Origin: CAYUVH01 sp964448135 | Lineage (GTDB): Bacteria > Verrucomicrobiota > Verrucomicrobiia > Limisphaerales > UBA8199 | Assembly: GCA_964448135.1 (NCBI GenBank) | Contig: CAYUVH010000059.1 | Location: forward strand, 124,001-188,000 | DNA: 64,000 nt | Reading direction: 5' to 3' | Part shown: positions 16,667 through 24,592 of the stretch, piece after piece | Numbering within the stretch: position 1 is the first letter of the stretch | Layout of the letters: each line of letters begins with the position of its first letter | Notes under the pieces: model-generated | What the model was told of the DNA's origin: nothing | The model's database searches: none | What the model saw: the letters and a program-made list of their open reading frames with translations, nothing else | Program-made: the position numbers and the translations under genes

Positions 16667-17116
16667 TCAGGCGGCGGCCACCGGCAGTTCGACTGCTTCA
16701 AACCAATATTGGCCGAGCGAACGGATCAGACCGACCAGCGCCTCGAATTGCACCGGCTTGGCGATGAATGAATTGGCGCCCAAATCGTAAATCTCGCCGA
16801 CTTCGGTTTCGGAGCGCGAGGTCGTGAGGACCACGACGGGGATGCGCCGCAGGTCGGGAACGCTCTTGATGTCGCGCAAGGTCTCGCGGCCGTCCTTTCG
16901 GGGCATGTTCAAATCAAGCAGGATCAGGCCCGGACGCGGCGCGGCAGCCGGGGGCTGGAATTTGCCGCGGCGGTTCAGATAATCGAGCACTTCCTCGCCA
17001 TCGCCCACACAGTGCAGTTCGATTTGCAGGCCGGACTCGGCCAGCGCGTCCTGCACCAGCAAGCGATCGTCGGAATCGTCATCCGCGAGCAAAATGATTT
17101 GCGGCGAGGAGTTCAT
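16667..17116 (-). CDS. single-domain response regulator
   Basis: 149-aa CheY/Rcp1-like receiver. The acidic pocket is ADDDSDD (about 11-17), the phospho-acceptor is Asp68 (LILLDLNMPRKDG), the switch Thr lies in VVLTTS, and the conserved Lys is in FIAKP. The insertion between beta-2 and beta-3 (NRRGKFQPPAAAPRPG) is typical of the Rcp1 subgroup that partners phytochrome-type kinases. The start overlaps the stop of the histidine kinase by 4 bases (ATGA), so the two are translationally coupled. Confidence 0.93.
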   Translation of the reverse strand: MNSSPQIILLADDDSDDRLLVQDALAESGLQIELHCVGDGEEVLDYLNRRGKFQPPAAAPRPGLILLDLNMPRKDGRETLRDIKSVPDLRRIPVVVLTTSRSETEVGEIYDLGANSFIAKPVQFEALVGLIRSLGQYWFEAVELPVAAA

Positions 17117-18726
17117 GCGGCGGGCGGAACGGGCAGCTTCGACTGGCGCACCGGCAGCACGACCCTGAAGGTGGCGCCCTGGCCGGGCTGGCTTTGGGCC
17201 GTGATGGAACCGTGATGGCGATCAGTGATGCGGCGGCACACCGCGAGACCGACCCCGGTGCCTTCGTATTCCATGCGGCCGTGCAGGCGCTGGAACACCA
17301 CGAAAATCTTTTCTGCGTACTTCTCTTCGAAACCGATGCCGTTGTCCGAAATCACGAGTTCGCACAGGTCCTCGCCGGCGAGGCCGGGCAGGATGCGGCC
17401 TTGCACTTTGACGAGGGGCTGGCCGCCGGCCGGTTGGAATTTCAGCGCATTGCCGATCAGATTGAGCAGCAGCTGCCGCATCTGGACCGGATCGGCTTCG
17501 ATGCTGGGCAAATCGCCGATTTCCAGTCTGCCCTTCGACTTGTCTATGCTCACTTCGAGATCGCTCAAAACATCGCGAGCCGCCGCGTTCAAATCCACGG
17601 TCGCAAAAGGCTCCGAGCGGCGAATGACGCGCGAGAAAGTGAGCAGGTCGTCGATCAGGCGGCGCATGCGCGCGGAGGCGCTCTGCATGCGTTCGAGGTA
17701 ATCGCCCGCCTCGGCGCCGAGCACGCCCTGGCATTTCATCTTCAAGCGATCGCCGAACGCCTGGATCTTGCGCAGCGGCTCCTGCAAATCATGGGAGGCG
17801 ACGAAGGCGAATTGTTCGAGCTCGGCATTCGAGCGGGTCAATTCCGCGGCGCGCTGGGTCAAAGCTTCGTCGCTGCGCTTCCGCTCCGAGATGTCGCGGA
17901 ACACCAGCACGGCACCCACGGACCGACCGTCTACTTGCAAGGGGGTGCGCACGCATTCGACCGGGAAAGGCTGGCCGTCCTTGCGCAGCATGATGCTTTC
18001 GCCTTCGTTGAGGGCACAGATGCCCGTGAAGTCCGCCTTGGGGTCGCCGAAAATATCGCGCTCCTTCTTGCCGCCCAATTCCTCGATCGTCCAACCGGTG
18101 ATCCGGGCGGCGGAGGGGTTGACGAAGGTGATGCGCCCTTCGAGATCGAGTCCACAGATGCCGTCGCCGGCGGCATTCAAAATCATTTCGTTGCGGCGCT
18201 GCAGCTTTTGCAGTTCATCGGTGCGCGCCTGGACGTGCAGCTGGAGGACCGTCCGCGAGCTTTCCAGCGCCTGGCGTTGTTGCGAGGATTCCTTCTGGGC
18301 CAGCTTGAGCTTGTCGAACTGCTCCTTGAGAGCGGTGTATTCGTTGACGGCGGCTCGCTCGTTGGTTTTGGCTTCGGCCATGGCGTCTTCCGAATCCTTC
18401 AGGACCAGCCGGGACCGGGCCAATTCGCATTTCAAATCGCTGGTCCGGCGTTTCAGGTCGGCCTCGACGTTGTGAAACTTCCGGGAAGCGGTCCAAATCA
18501 GAAGGCTGGAAACACCGGCGAGCAGCAGAACCATGGAGCCGCCGATGAAGGCCAGCAGGTTTGGGTTCGCGGTTTTGCCATAGGTCGCCAGGAGGAACCA
18601 CTCTCCGCCGGTGGCCAGGAGCGCGACGGTCCAGATGATCGGGAGGGGGCCCGGCTTGGTGGAGACGGGTTTTTGCACCGGCGAATCGGAAATAAGTTCG
18701 TCGGGGTATGTCGTCGTGCCATTCAT
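17113..18726 (-). CDS. membrane PAS sensor histidine kinase
   Basis: About 537 aa. Two membrane helices near the N-terminus (IIWTVALLATGGEWFLLAT and LLAFIGGSMVLLLAGVSSLL) are followed by a long coiled coil (about residues 65-165), a PAS domain (ILNAAGDGICGLDLEGRITF), HisKA with FVASHDLQEPLRKIQAF (phospho-accepting His), and HATPase_c with N-box LLNLIGNALKF, DNGIGFEEKYAEKIF and GTGVGLAVCRRI. This is the phytochrome/PAS kinase type. An ATG 33 bases further upstream (18759) is an alternative start. First gene of the three-gene signalling operon. Confidence 0.92.
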   Translation of the reverse strand: MNGTTTYPDELISDSPVQKPVSTKPGPLPIIWTVALLATGGEWFLLATYGKTANPNLLAFIGGSMVLLLAGVSSLLIWTASRKFHNVEADLKRRTSDLKCELARSRLVLKDSEDAMAEAKTNERAAVNEYTALKEQFDKLKLAQKESSQQRQALESSRTVLQLHVQARTDELQKLQRRNEMILNAAGDGICGLDLEGRITFVNPSAARITGWTIEELGGKKERDIFGDPKADFTGICALNEGESIMLRKDGQPFPVECVRTPLQVDGRSVGAVLVFRDISERKRSDEALTQRAAELTRSNAELEQFAFVASHDLQEPLRKIQAFGDRLKMKCQGVLGAEAGDYLERMQSASARMRRLIDDLLTFSRVIRRSEPFATVDLNAAARDVLSDLEVSIDKSKGRLEIGDLPSIEADPVQMRQLLLNLIGNALKFQPAGGQPLVKVQGRILPGLAGEDLCELVISDNGIGFEEKYAEKIFVVFQRLHGRMEYEGTGVGLAVCRRITDRHHGSITAQSQPGQGATFRVVLPVRQSKLPVPPAA

Positions 18727-19058
18727 CAAGTGTACATCGGCAAAATTGCACTCCATCATTCACAAAACCTCGTGGCACCGGTCAGGTAGGCCAGTTCGGC
18801 GTTGCGCTAGGGGGAGCAACGCCACGCATTAAAGCAAAAGCCAGACCAAGGATAGCCGTTGGGCGTATTGCAAAGAGCCGGATGGTGGAGTGGGTTGCGG
18901 ATTTCGCGGCGGCCGGAGCTTGCCGCGCTGGCGGTCTGTTCCAATGGGCAGCGCGCCGGGCGGGAATTGGAGAATTGCCAAGCGGAGAACGTTCCCGTAA
19001 ATGAGGCAGGACTGTAACAGAAAATGACAGCACTTTTTCCCGGCACTACCGGGCGTTT
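18727..19058. other. divergent intergenic region with hairpin
   Basis: About 330 bases between the kinase operon and lpxI. It contains GGCGTTGC (18798-18805) and GCAACGCC (18816-18823), an 8-bp inverted repeat with a 10-base loop close to the kinase 5' side. A CCCGG-CACTA-CCGGG stem lies just before the lpxI ATG. No gene is seen. Confidence 0.45.
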
Positions 19059-19880
19059 ATGACACCCGCCTTCGAATCTTTGGGAATCATTGCCGGCAAC
19101 CGTTCCTTGCCGCTGGCCCTGGCAAAAGAAGCCCGGGCCGCCGGCCTGAAGCGACTGGTGGCGGTGGCTTTTGATGGCGAGACGGATCCGGCGCTCGCGG
19201 AACTGGTGGATGATATTGTGTGGGTGAAGGTCGGCCAGTTGGGGAAGTTGATTGAAACCTTTACCAGCCGCGGGGTGAAGCATTGCGTGATGGCCGGGCA
19301 GATCGCGCCCAAGAACCTTTATGAAGTCCGCCCCGATATCCGCGGGATGATGATGCTCTTCCGGCTCAAAGAAAAAAACGCACATACCGTGTTCGGCGCG
19401 ATCGCGGAGGAATTGCGCAAGGACGGCGTGGAACTCATCGAGGCCACACCCTGGTTGCAAACGCTGATGCCCCGAGTCGGTTTCAGCATGGGGCCGGCAC
19501 TCAGTGACGAGCAGAAGAGCGCCGTTGAATTTGGCTTTCGCATGGCAAAGGAGATTTCGCGGCTGGAAATCGGCCAGACGGTGGTCGTCAAGGACGGCAC
19601 CGTCCTCGCCGCGGAGGCATTTGAAGGCACGGACAAATGCCTGAAACGCGGGGGCGAACTGGCCGGGCGCGAGGGCGGCGCGGTGGCGGTGAAGGTCGCG
19701 AAGGAAAAGCACGATTTGCGCTTCGACATTCCCACCGTGGGCCCGAGCACGCTCGAGACCTGCGCGAGCGTGGGCATCCGCGCGCTGGCCTTTGAGTCCG
19801 GCAAGTCGCTGCTGCTGGAACAAGAGACTTGCCAGGAACTGGCGAAGAAGCATAAGATTTCCATAACGACGGTGGGTTAG
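19059..19880 (+). CDS. lpxI: UDP-2,3-diacylglucosamine pyrophosphatase LpxI
   Basis: 273 aa matching the LpxI (DUF1009) family: LGIIAGNRSLPLALAKEAR at the start, MAGQIAPKNLY, and the C-terminal part DGTVLAAEAFEGTDKCLKRGG followed by FDIPTVGPSTLE. It hydrolyses UDP-2,3-diacyl-GlcN to lipid X in lipid A biosynthesis, replacing LpxH. It marks the cell as having an outer membrane with lipid A. Monocistronic or first of a run with the next gene 141 bases away. Confidence 0.93.
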   Translation: MTPAFESLGIIAGNRSLPLALAKEARAAGLKRLVAVAFDGETDPALAELVDDIVWVKVGQLGKLIETFTSRGVKHCVMAGQIAPKNLYEVRPDIRGMMMLFRLKEKNAHTVFGAIAEELRKDGVELIEATPWLQTLMPRVGFSMGPALSDEQKSAVEFGFRMAKEISRLEIGQTVVVKDGTVLAAEAFEGTDKCLKRGGELAGREGGAVAVKVAKEKHDLRFDIPTVGPSTLETCASVGIRALAFESGKSLLLEQETCQELAKKHKISITTVG

Positions 19881-20021
19881 TACATCGTCGCAGTACTCCG
19901 CGTTTGAAGCAGCAACTCCACGATTTCGCCTGCGGCCCGGTATTTTCCGGGACTGCCGTTGTTTTCCCTGCCCGGCCTCCCGGCTCCGGCGTTTAGTCCG
20001 ACCACCACGAGTAGATTTACG

Positions 20022-20522
20022 ATGCTCACCTCCCACGAAATTTTTGGTTTCATGTCACCCGCCCTGGCGAGTGAAATCCTCACCTACACCCACGAATCGG
20101 ACAAGCCGCTGTACCGCACCGCGCTGGCCGCGGTGGCGCAGGCGCGCAAATTGCGCCCGGTGTTCCTGGAGCGCCAGCCGCGCGTGGAACAGCACGCGAC
20201 GATGATCGCCACGCTGACCCGCCCGGCGCTCGATGCCGCCACCGGCAGCCTCATCCGCGGGTGGCTGCTCAAGAAGCACCAGGCCTTGCTCGTGGATTTC
20301 CTCAACGCCCTCGGCATTGAACACAAGGACGGGGTGGTGGATGACCTGCCCAAGACGATGGATGACGCCAAACTGCGCTCCGCCGTGGATCAGCTGCTCA
20401 GCAAACATCCGCAGGAGGTGGTGGCGGTCTACCTGAACGCTTTCAACGAAATGAACGAAACCGAGTGGCCCAACCTCCGCAAGCTGCTCGAAGAAGACAA
20501 ACGTCTTCAGTTGGGGGGATAG
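20022..20522 (+). CDS. conserved hypothetical protein
   Basis: A 166-aa soluble protein. I place the start at ATG 20022 (MLTSHEIFGFMSPALASEIL); the upstream frame looks non-coding. It is rich in helices with LIRGWLLKKHQALLVDFLNALG and a C-terminal half VDQLLSKHPQEVVAVYLNAFNEM. It contains no catalytic motif I recognise. It lies 33 bases upstream of gnd in the same direction, so it probably shares its transcript. Confidence 0.65.
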   Translation: MLTSHEIFGFMSPALASEILTYTHESDKPLYRTALAAVAQARKLRPVFLERQPRVEQHATMIATLTRPALDAATGSLIRGWLLKKHQALLVDFLNALGIEHKDGVVDDLPKTMDDAKLRSAVDQLLSKHPQEVVAVYLNAFNEMNETEWPNLRKLLEEDKRLQLGG

Positions 20523-20555
20523 TCCCCTGCTCTTTTAACGCGCAAATCAAATTCC

Positions 20556-22010
20556 ATGGAACCCACCGGGGACATCGCCGTAATCGGCCTCGCAGTGATG
20601 GGGCAAAACCTCATCCTCAACATGAATGACCACGGCTTCACGGTCGTGGCGTATAACCGCACGGTCGCGAAGGTGGACCACTTCCTCGCCAATGAGGCGA
20701 AGGGCACCAGGATCATCGGCGTGCATTCGTTGGCGGAAATGGTTGCGCAGCTCAAGCGACCCCGGCGCGTGATGTTGATGGTGAAAGCCGGCGCGGCGGT
20801 GGACGAGTTCATCGAGCATCTGCTCCCGCACCTGGAAGCGGGCGACATCATCATTGATGGCGGCAATTCACTTTTTGAAGACACGGCGCGGCGCGTGAAA
20901 TACGTGGAGTCCAAGGGGCTGCTGTACATCGGCACCGGCGTTTCCGGCGGCGAAGAAGGCGCGCGCCGCGGACCGAGCATCATGCCGGGCGGTTCGCCGG
21001 CGGCGTGGCCGCACGTGAAGCCGATCTTCCAGGGTATCGCCGCGAAGGTCGCGGACGGCACGCCGTGCTGTGATTGGGTGGGTGAAGGCGGCGCGGGCCA
21101 TTACGTGAAGATGGTGCACAACGGCATCGAATACGGTGACATGCAGTTGACCTGCGAGGCTTACCAGTTGATGAAGGATGGCCTGGGCATGACCCCGGAC
21201 GAGATGCACCTGGTCTTCAAGGAATGGAACGAAGGTGAACTCGAATCCTATCTGGTCGAAATCACCCGGGACATCCTTGCTTTCAAGGACACCGATGGGC
21301 AGCCGCTGGTGGACAAGATTCTGGATACGGCCGGTCAAAAAGGCACCGGCAAGTGGACCGTGATTTCCTCGCAGGACATGGGTGTGCCCATCACGCTCAT
21401 TGCCGAGGCGGTGTATTCACGTTGCGTTTCCGCGATGAAGGAACAGCGCCTCGAGGCAGCGAAGGTTTTCAAACCGGGCAACACCAATATCGCCGGTGAC
21501 CGAAAAGGCTGGATCAGCGACATCCGCAAGGCGCTCTACGCCTCGAAGATCATCAGCTATACGCAGGGTTACATGCTGATGGCCGCCGCCGCGAAGCAAA
21601 ACGGCTGGAACCTTAACTACGGCGGCATCGCCCTCATGTGGCGCGGCGGCTGTATTATCCGCAGCGCGTTCCTCGGCGAAATCAAACGCGCCTTCGATCG
21701 CAATCCGAAGCTGGAGAATTTGTTGTTTGATTCCTTCTTCAAGAAGGCGATCAAGAGCTGCACTCGTTCCTGGCGCAAAGTGGTGAGCACGGCGGTGCGC
21801 AAGGGGATTCCGGTTCCGGCGTTCAGCACGGCGCTGTCGTTCTTCGACAGCTTCCGAAGCGGACGCCTGCCGGCGAATCTTTTGCAGGCCCAGCGCGACT
21901 ATTTCGGCGCGCACACCTATGAACGACTCGACCAACCGCGAGGCCAGTTTTTTCATACGAACTGGACCGGGCGTGGTGGAACGACTTCCTCGAGCAGCTA
22001 CAACGCCTGA
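20556..22010 (+). CDS. gnd: 6-phosphogluconate dehydrogenase, decarboxylating
   Basis: 484 aa. The Rossmann start IAVIGLAVMGQNLILNM and AYNRTVAKVDHF bind NADP. GTGVSGGEEGARRGPSIMPG and EGGAGHYVKMVHNGIEYGD hold the catalytic Lys and substrate contacts, and the C-terminal helical dimer domain ends near THTYER-like sequence (AHTYERLDQPRGQFFHTNW). It oxidises 6-phosphogluconate to ribulose-5-phosphate in the oxidative pentose phosphate pathway. Length agrees with the long (E. coli-type) family. No zwf is adjacent. Confidence 0.97.
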   Translation: MEPTGDIAVIGLAVMGQNLILNMNDHGFTVVAYNRTVAKVDHFLANEAKGTRIIGVHSLAEMVAQLKRPRRVMLMVKAGAAVDEFIEHLLPHLEAGDIIIDGGNSLFEDTARRVKYVESKGLLYIGTGVSGGEEGARRGPSIMPGGSPAAWPHVKPIFQGIAAKVADGTPCCDWVGEGGAGHYVKMVHNGIEYGDMQLTCEAYQLMKDGLGMTPDEMHLVFKEWNEGELESYLVEITRDILAFKDTDGQPLVDKILDTAGQKGTGKWTVISSQDMGVPITLIAEAVYSRCVSAMKEQRLEAAKVFKPGNTNIAGDRKGWISDIRKALYASKIISYTQGYMLMAAAAKQNGWNLNYGGIALMWRGGCIIRSAFLGEIKRAFDRNPKLENLLFDSFFKKAIKSCTRSWRKVVSTAVRKGIPVPAFSTALSFFDSFRSGRLPANLLQAQRDYFGAHTYERLDQPRGQFFHTNWTGRGGTTSSSSYNA

Positions 22011-22018
22011 ATTCGTAA

Positions 22019-22094
22019 CAGCCGAGGTAACGAGGCTCTATTTATTCGAACGCGTGGAGGCTTCCGCCTAAATGGAGCCTCGTTACCTCGGCTG
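22019..22094. repeat. 76-bp palindromic element between gnd and gatB
   Basis: Perfect 20-bp arms CAGCCGAGGTAACGAGGCTC (22019-22038) and its reverse complement (22075-22094) flank a 36-base centre holding a second small stem (GGAGGCTTCCGCC). It lies between convergent genes and could fold as a bidirectional terminator. A half copy with one mismatch sits at 62090-62108, so it is a dispersed element. Confidence 0.75.
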
Positions 22095-22137
22095 CTACGG
22101 GATTTGATTTCTGCGGCATGGCCCCGCCGCAAATTTT

Positions 22138-23562
22138 TTACGCCTTCAATTTCTTTTCCAGCATTTCCCCTGCTTGCGCCGGGTTAGCTTTGCCCTTGCT
22201 CAATTTCATCACCTGTCCCTTCAGGAAATTCAGCGCGGCCGTTTTTCCCGCGCGGAAGTCCGCCGCGGGACCGGGATTTTCCGCGATCACTTGGTCGCAT
22301 AGTTTCTCGATAAAACCGGTATCGGTGACTTGCGCGAGTCCCTTCTTCTCCACGATCACCGCGGGCGCAGTACCGGAAGCAAACATTTCGGCAAAAACAT
22401 CCTGCGCGATCTTGGTGCTGATTTTTCCGCCCTCCACCAATTCCACGAGCTCCTGAATCGCCTCCGGCTTGAACTTTACTTCGCTCAAACCGATCCCGGT
22501 CTCGGTCATCTTGGCGCGAAGGTTGTTGATGATCCAATTGGCGATGGATTTGGGATTTTTCGCGTTCTTCGCCGCACCCTCGAAATAATCACCCAGCGGC
22601 ACGTCCCAGACAAATGCCTGCGCGTCCGGCGCAGGGAGACTGTATTGTTTCATGAAGCGCTGCTTGCGCTCAAGCGGCAGTTCTACGACACGCGCCGATA
22701 CTTCGCCCAGCCACGCTTCCGTGGGCCGGAAGGGCATCAAATCGGGATCGGGAAAATAGCGATAATCATGCGCGTCTTCCTTGGTGCGCATGGTTTCGGT
22801 CACACCAGCGTCGTCATCCCAGCGGAGCGTGGATTGGACAAGCTTGCCGCCCTGGCTAACAATGCCGATCTGCCGGGGGATTTCATATTCCAGCGCGCGC
22901 CGCACGCCGCTGAAACTGTTCATGTTCTTGATTTCCAGCTTCGCGCCCAGTTCCTTTTGTCCCTTCGGCCGCACGCTCACGTTCACATCGCAACGAACCA
23001 TTCCTTTCTCCATGTCGCAATCGCTAACGCCGCCGTGCACCAGGATCTCCTTGAGGGTGTTAAGATATGCCACGGCCATATCCGCGCTGATGATGTCGGG
23101 TTCGGAAACAATCTCCATCAGCGGGACGCCGGCGCGATTGAAATCCACGCCGCTATTACGCTCGAAATGAGAACTCTTGCCGACGTCCTCCTCCAAGTGC
23201 GCGCGAGTGATGCGCACTCGTGAGAGTCCACCGTTCAATTCGAATTCCACGTAGCCCGCGAGCGTGGAGGGCTGTGCGAGTTGGGTGATTTGATAATTCT
23301 TGGGCATGTCCGGATAGAAATAGTTCTTCCGGTCGAAACGGGCCTCCGGCGTGACCTGGCAATGGAGCAGCAGGCCGGTGAGAGCCGTCAGGCGCAGCGC
23401 TTCTTCGTTGGCGACCGGCAGCACGCCGGGCATGCCGAGACAGACCGGACAAACGTGGGTATTGGGCGGTGCGCCAAACTCATTCGCGCACCCGCACCAC
23501 ATCTTCGATTTCGTCTTGAGCTGGACATGCGTCTCCAACCCAATCACTGCCTCGTATTCCAT
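22138..23562 (-). CDS. gatB: Asp/Glu-tRNA amidotransferase subunit B
   Basis: 474 aa. It starts MEYEAVIGLETHVQLKTKSK, with the zinc-site cysteines CGC and CPVC (WCGCANEFG, HVCPVCLGMPG). Later come LMEIVSEPD, KNMNSFSGVRRALEYE, TRTKEDAHDYRYFPDPDL-like sequence (MRTKEDAHDYRYFPDPDL) and a C-terminal YqeY-like tail. GatB is the kinase subunit of GatCAB, which converts Glu-tRNA-Gln or Asp-tRNA-Asn to the amide. The start at 23562 matches the family; gatA and gatC are not in the window. Confidence 0.97.
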   Translation of the reverse strand: MEYEAVIGLETHVQLKTKSKMWCGCANEFGAPPNTHVCPVCLGMPGVLPVANEEALRLTALTGLLLHCQVTPEARFDRKNYFYPDMPKNYQITQLAQPSTLAGYVEFELNGGLSRVRITRAHLEEDVGKSSHFERNSGVDFNRAGVPLMEIVSEPDIISADMAVAYLNTLKEILVHGGVSDCDMEKGMVRCDVNVSVRPKGQKELGAKLEIKNMNSFSGVRRALEYEIPRQIGIVSQGGKLVQSTLRWDDDAGVTETMRTKEDAHDYRYFPDPDLMPFRPTEAWLGEVSARVVELPLERKQRFMKQYSLPAPDAQAFVWDVPLGDYFEGAAKNAKNPKSIANWIINNLRAKMTETGIGLSEVKFKPEAIQELVELVEGGKISTKIAQDVFAEMFASGTAPAVIVEKKGLAQVTDTGFIEKLCDQVIAENPGPAADFRAGKTAALNFLKGQVMKLSKGKANPAQAGEMLEKKLKA

Positions 23563-23673
23563 GGCTAAACTTTTAACGATGCGGCCCCCGGATGCACGCC
23601 GATTTTTCCGTCCCAGGACCGCAGCCAATGAAAAACTGGCTTCGCTCCTTTCGCGAAGGTAGAATCACGCCGG

Positions 23674-24585
23674 GTGAACGCGGAAGCTGGCAATCGCGAA
23701 AAACACCAGGCCGCCCTCAACTCGGTCTGGGCCGCGCTGTTCCTCACCACCCTTAAAGTCATCGTCGGCGTGGCCAGCGGGAGTCTCGGCATTCTGGCGG
23801 AGGCCGCCCACTCGGCGCTCGATCTCGCCGGCGCCATCGTTACGGGTTTTGCGGTCCGCATCTCGGGCAAACCCGCCGATCGCGATCATGCTTACGGGCA
23901 TGGCAAGGTCGAAAACCTTTCCGCGTTGCTGGAAACATTTCTCCTGCTCGCCACCTGCGTCTGGATCATCTCCGAATCCATCCAACGGCTGCGGAGTGAG
24001 CATGTCGCGGTGAACGCCTCCATCTGGACCTTCGCGGTGATGATCATTTCGATCGTCGTGGATGTCAGCCGTTCGCGGATGCTGTATCGCGCCGCGGTCC
24101 AGCATCGCAGTCCCGCGCTCGAGGCCGACGCCCTGCACTTCAGCACGGACATCTGGAACTCCGCCGTGGTTATTCTGGGCCTTATCGGTGTGCGCATTGC
24201 CGCCGCGAACCCGCGCCTTGCGTGGCTCGACAAGGCGGACGCCGTGGCCGCCCTCATTGTCGCGGGCATTGTCGCGTTCGTCAGTTTGCGGCTGGGCGCG
24301 AAGACCGTGCAGGGGCTGCTCGATGCGTCGCCCGAAGGCGTGGCCGAAAAAATCAAGGCCCGCGTGGAACAAATCGAGGATGTGTTGGATTGCCACGCGA
24401 TCCGGGTGCGTCATTCCGGCCCGGATTTTTTCGTGGATTTGCACATCACCCTGGACGGGAACATGAAGTTGAGCGAGGCGCACGCGGTGGCGGACAAGGT
24501 CGAGCAAGCCGTGGCGGAAATTCTTCCAGGCGCGGATGTGACGGTGCATCCCGAGCCGCAACCGGCCTCCATGCCGCTCGGTTAG
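23674..24585 (+). CDS. cation diffusion facilitator (CDF) metal transporter
   Basis: 303 aa with six membrane helices and a cytoplasmic C-terminal domain. The metal sites are AEAAHSALDLAG (HxxxD in TM2) and ALHFSTDIWNSAVV (HxxxD in TM5). DHAYGHGKVENLSALLE follows TM2 as in the family. It exports Zn2+, Fe2+ or related divalent ions against protons. The start is a GTG at 23674 that follows directly on a stop-free leader. It diverges from gatB across 111 bases and ends 8 bases from the convergent AAA ATPase. Confidence 0.93.
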   Translation: MNAEAGNREKHQAALNSVWAALFLTTLKVIVGVASGSLGILAEAAHSALDLAGAIVTGFAVRISGKPADRDHAYGHGKVENLSALLETFLLLATCVWIISESIQRLRSEHVAVNASIWTFAVMIISIVVDVSRSRMLYRAAVQHRSPALEADALHFSTDIWNSAVVILGLIGVRIAAANPRLAWLDKADAVAALIVAGIVAFVSLRLGAKTVQGLLDASPEGVAEKIKARVEQIEDVLDCHAIRVRHSGPDFFVDLHITLDGNMKLSEAHAVADKVEQAVAEILPGADVTVHPEPQPASMPLG

Positions 24586-24592
24586 CGGATCG

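Noticed and set aside
17194..18789. Long (531-aa) plus-strand open frame
   Set aside because: Shadow of the PAS histidine kinase, whose domains are unambiguous on the minus strand.
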